DNA from: an uncultured Collinsella sp.
GTDB taxonomy: Bacteria; Actinomycetota; Coriobacteriia; Coriobacteriales; Coriobacteriaceae
DNA: 6,997 nucleotides
Assembly (NCBI GenBank): GCA_900544465.1
Contig: UQVT01000106.1
Span: 1 to 6,997, forward strand
Direction of reading: 5' to 3'
Shown: one piece after another, positions 5,278 to 6,997 of the stretch
Layout: each line of letters starts with the position of its first letter
Numbering within the stretch: position 1 is the stretch's first letter
Made by a program: the position numbers and the translations under genes
Notes under the pieces: model-generated
What the model was told of the DNA's origin: nothing
Database searches by the model: none
Seen by the model: only the letters and a program-made list of their open reading frames with translations

Positions 5278-5278
5278 C

Positions 5279-5956
5279 CTACCGTCCGCGCAACGCCTTG
5301 AGCTTGGCCAGGGTATCGGGGCTCAGGCGGCTGCCCAGAGTCATCTTGATCTGCGGAGCTTCCTCTGCCTCGTGAACGTCGTTATCGATCTGTTTGATCT
5401 CGTCCACCAGCATACGGCTCGAGATGCGCGTGACGCCCTTGCCCATGACGACGGCCTGTATTGTGCCGTCACTCGACACCACGGAGCACGCGCGGCCTTC
5501 CTCGCGCGCCTCGATGCAGAGCTTCTGTACCACGGTATCGGCAGAGACGCCCGTCGGCGAAAACTCGATGCGCACACCGCGGGCCGGCAGGTTGGGGCGC
5601 TCGTTGGAGATATTGCCCGCGCCGTCGAACACGATCACGGCTTCGTAACGGCCCTGGGCAAACGCCGCTACGTCATTAATGAGCGCAGTTCGGGCCATAT
5701 CGTGAACGTCGCTGGAATACGGATCGTCGGAATGGTCGTAGACGAGCTTTTCGTAGCGCGGCGTGCAGTGGATCACGTTGTAACCGTCGACCACCAGCAG
5801 CTCGGGCTTGTTGGAGTGCACCGTCGAGACTGGGTCGGCGATGGCCTGCGCAAACGCATTGCCGCCCACGCCGTAGGTCGCGGCCGAAACAATCGGCTTG
5901 GCCGAGCCCTCGCCAAAGCGCTTGGCCTTGGACTTGGCACGGTTTTTCTTGGACAT
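5279..5956 (-). CDS. yacP: NYN-domain endoribonuclease, YacP/Rae1 family
   Basis: The 225-residue protein has a PIN-like NYN domain at about residues 52-185. Its acidic motifs are LLVVDGYNVIH (53-63, D57), AVIVFDGAG (106-114, D111), SADTVVQKL (138-146, D140) and VVSSDGTIQ (159-167, D163), matching the four conserved acidic positions of the YacP family. B. subtilis YacP (Rae1) is an endonuclease that enters the ribosomal A site and cleaves certain mRNAs during translation; similar activity is inferred here. It is longer than the usual roughly 170 residues, with a lysine-rich N-terminal extension of about 50 residues and a C-terminal tail of about 35. The ATG lies 3 bp after the rlmB stop, and its GGGGGAGGAG ribosome binding site is inside the end of rlmB, indicating translational coupling. 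The rlmB-yacP pairing matches B. subtilis yacO-yacP. Confidence 0.9.
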   Translation of the reverse strand: MSKKNRAKSKAKRFGEGSAKPIVSAATYGVGGNAFAQAIADPVSTVHSNKPELLVVDGYNVIHCTPRYEKLVYDHSDDPYSSDVHDMARTALINDVAAFAQGRYEAVIVFDGAGNISNERPNLPARGVRIEFSPTGVSADTVVQKLCIEAREEGRACSVVSSDGTIQAVVMGKGVTRISSRMLVDEIKQIDNDVHEAEEAPQIKMTLGSRLSPDTLAKLKALRGR

Positions 5957-5959
5957 GCG

Positions 5960-6874
5960 CTACTCCTCCCCCATGAGTTCGCCGGCATTGCGGCGCAGCC
6001 ACTCAAAGCACAGCGCGGTGGTCGCCTGGGCAACGTTGAGACTCTCGGTCATTCCGCGCTGGGGAAGCTTGGTCAAAAAGTCGCATTTCTCGAGCACAAG
6101 ACGCGAGATGCCGTCGCCCTCGGAACCCATGACGAGCGCAACGCGGCCCTCGAAGGGGGCGTCCCAGCAACTGCCTTCGGCGTGCTCGGAGGCGCCGCCC
6201 ACCCAAAAGCCGGCGGCCTTGAGGTCATCGAGCGCACGGGCGATATTGGGAACCTGCGCGATGGGCAGGTGCATGACGGCGCCGGCAGAAGTCTTGTAGC
6301 TGCCGACGGTCACACCGGCGGCGCGCTTGTTGGCAATGATGACGCCCGCCGCGCCCACGACCTCGGCGGAGCGCACGATGGCGCCAAAGTTGCCGTCGTC
6401 GGTCACATGGTCGAGCACGACGACGAGCGCCGGACCGTCGCCCGCACGGTCGAGGATATCGGCAACATCGGCATAGGGGAAATTGCCCACCTCGAGCGCA
6501 ATGCCCTGGTGAGCGCCATGGCTCGACAGCGCATCGAGCTGCGCGCGCGGCACATACTTAATGCGGACGCCTGCAGCGTTGAGGTCGTCGACCAGGCGCG
6601 ACAAGGCGGCATCGCGCTCCCCGCCCTCAGCGATGAGCGCGCACTTGACGGGAAAGCCGGTACGCAGCGCCTCGGCGGCAGCACGGCGACCTTCGATAAA
6701 CTCGCCCTTGGGAACCTGGACGTTATCGCGGCTACGCTCGCGCTGCGGGCGAGCGGCCTGTGAGCGCTCGCGCTGGCCCTTGGGAGCGGCAGCGCGGTCG
6801 TTGCGGCGAATCGGACGCGAGCCAGAAGCAGCCTGCTTGCCTCCACGCGATGCACGCTTGCGATTGTCGGCCAT
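5960..6874 (-). CDS. rlmB: 23S rRNA (guanosine-2'-O)-methyltransferase, RlmB/TrmH (SpoU) family
   Basis: This SPOUT-fold enzyme uses S-adenosylmethionine to 2'-O-methylate 23S rRNA, G2251 in E. coli numbering. In 304 residues there is a basic low-complexity tail (1-52), a substrate-binding domain (about 55-130, beginning GEFIEGRRAAAEAL) and the catalytic SpoU domain (147-296). The three SpoU motifs are LDHVTDDGNFGAIVRSA (154-170; N162, R168), ALVMGSEGDGISRL (246-259; E252) and LPQRGMTESLNVAQA (270-284; S278, N280). Motif 1 has DD where DP is usual, and motif 3 has LPQRG where IPM-G is usual; both are modest departures. The start is fixed by AAAGGAGG 7 nt upstream (6889-6882). It is the first gene of an rlmB-yacP operon. 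The exact nucleotide modified is inferred from family and synteny, not proven. Confidence 0.93.
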   Translation of the reverse strand: MADNRKRASRGGKQAASGSRPIRRNDRAAAPKGQRERSQAARPQRERSRDNVQVPKGEFIEGRRAAAEALRTGFPVKCALIAEGGERDAALSRLVDDLNAAGVRIKYVPRAQLDALSSHGAHQGIALEVGNFPYADVADILDRAGDGPALVVVLDHVTDDGNFGAIVRSAEVVGAAGVIIANKRAAGVTVGSYKTSAGAVMHLPIAQVPNIARALDDLKAAGFWVGGASEHAEGSCWDAPFEGRVALVMGSEGDGISRLVLEKCDFLTKLPQRGMTESLNVAQATTALCFEWLRRNAGELMGEE

Positions 6875-6910
6875 AAAGCGGCCTCCTTTAAATACTTTTC
6901 AAACAGGACA

Positions 6911-6949
6911 AAAGAAGCGACCGCTTAAGACGAATAGCTCAAGCGGTCG
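6911..6949 (-). terminator. Probable intrinsic terminator upstream of rlmB
   Basis: CGACCGCTT (6918-6926) and AAGCGGTCG (6941-6949) form a perfect 9-bp stem with a 14-nt loop. On the minus strand the stem is followed directly by CTTCTTTTGTCC, as expected for terminating a gene that lies beyond the window (cysS is common at this position in relatives, but is not seen). On the plus strand TTTT comes only 8 nt after the stem, a poorer fit. If it terminates efficiently, rlmB needs its own promoter in 6890-6910, where only a weak TATTTA (about 6888-6893) can be seen. Confidence 0.65.
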
Positions 6950-6997
6950 GTACGGGTTTTCCAAGTGCCCGAGATTGCCGTGAAAGAGGAGCGACGC
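6950..6997. other. Window end, no feature called
   Basis: No minus-strand reading frame here matches a protein end that I recognise. The stretch may be the 3' region of the gene upstream of rlmB. Confidence 0.4.

Noticed and set aside
5372..6763. 463-codon plus-strand open frame opposite rlmB and yacP
   Set aside because: It is a shadow of two well-supported minus-strand genes in GC-rich codons; its sequence is low-complexity and unlike any family I know.
6911..6949. Reading the hairpin as a plus-strand terminator
   Set aside because: The T-run on the plus strand begins 8 nt after the stem, whereas the minus strand has a T-rich stretch directly after it, and no plus-strand gene precedes it.

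Overview
The window looks like chromosomal DNA from a fairly GC-rich Gram-positive bacterium. Gene content, codon use and arrangement best fit a Coriobacteriia / Collinsella-like actinobacterium. That placement is inferred from memory, not from a search. The housekeeping genes all read on the minus strand. In that direction they are rlmB (6874-5960), a YacP/Rae1-type NYN nuclease gene (5956-5279), tRNA-Thr(UGU) (3687-3613), tRNA-Tyr(GUA), tRNA-Thr(GGU), tRNA-Met(CAU) (626-379), and the start of tuf (282-1, running off the window). rlmB-yacP followed further on by translation genes is a known conserved order in Gram-positives, and a tRNA cluster leading into tuf resembles the E. coli thrU-tyrU-glyT-thrT-tufB arrangement.

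Two accessory, defence-type genes interrupt this block. Between the YacP gene and tRNA-Thr(UGU) is a plus-strand gene (3911-5251) for a single protein that joins an excisionase/MerR-like helix-turn-helix, a short AT-hook-like basic stretch and a HipA-like Ser/Thr kinase. It is preceded by a near-perfect 27-bp inverted repeat that overlaps its probable promoter and ribosome binding site. This looks like a one-gene, self-regulated relative of HipBA. Between tRNA-Thr(UGU) and the tRNA-Tyr cluster is a minus-strand gene (3211-1361) for a DUF262 + DUF1524 protein of the GmrSD type IV restriction family (also the SspE/BrxU architecture). It has no obvious partner gene.

The non-coding DNA is unusually structured. 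Downstream of the restriction-like gene are two repeat families. One is three 57-bp palindromic units spaced exactly 80 bp apart (1099-1315), the third inverted relative to the first two. The other is four copies of an 18-bp motif, two of which form a long hairpin (955-1069). Upstream of the restriction-like gene are three TGTTGCATG repeats at 11-12 bp pitch (3533-3565), next to a clear intrinsic terminator for tRNA-Thr(UGU). Sigma70-type promoters can be read upstream of the tRNA-Tyr cluster and of tRNA-Thr(UGU). A terminator-like hairpin (6911-6949) separates rlmB from whatever lies upstream.

Taken together, a translation-related chromosomal neighbourhood has taken up two cell-defence or growth-control genes in gaps beside tRNA genes. 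The intervening spaces are filled with palindromic repeats. No integrase, transposase, CRISPR array or clear att duplication is visible.
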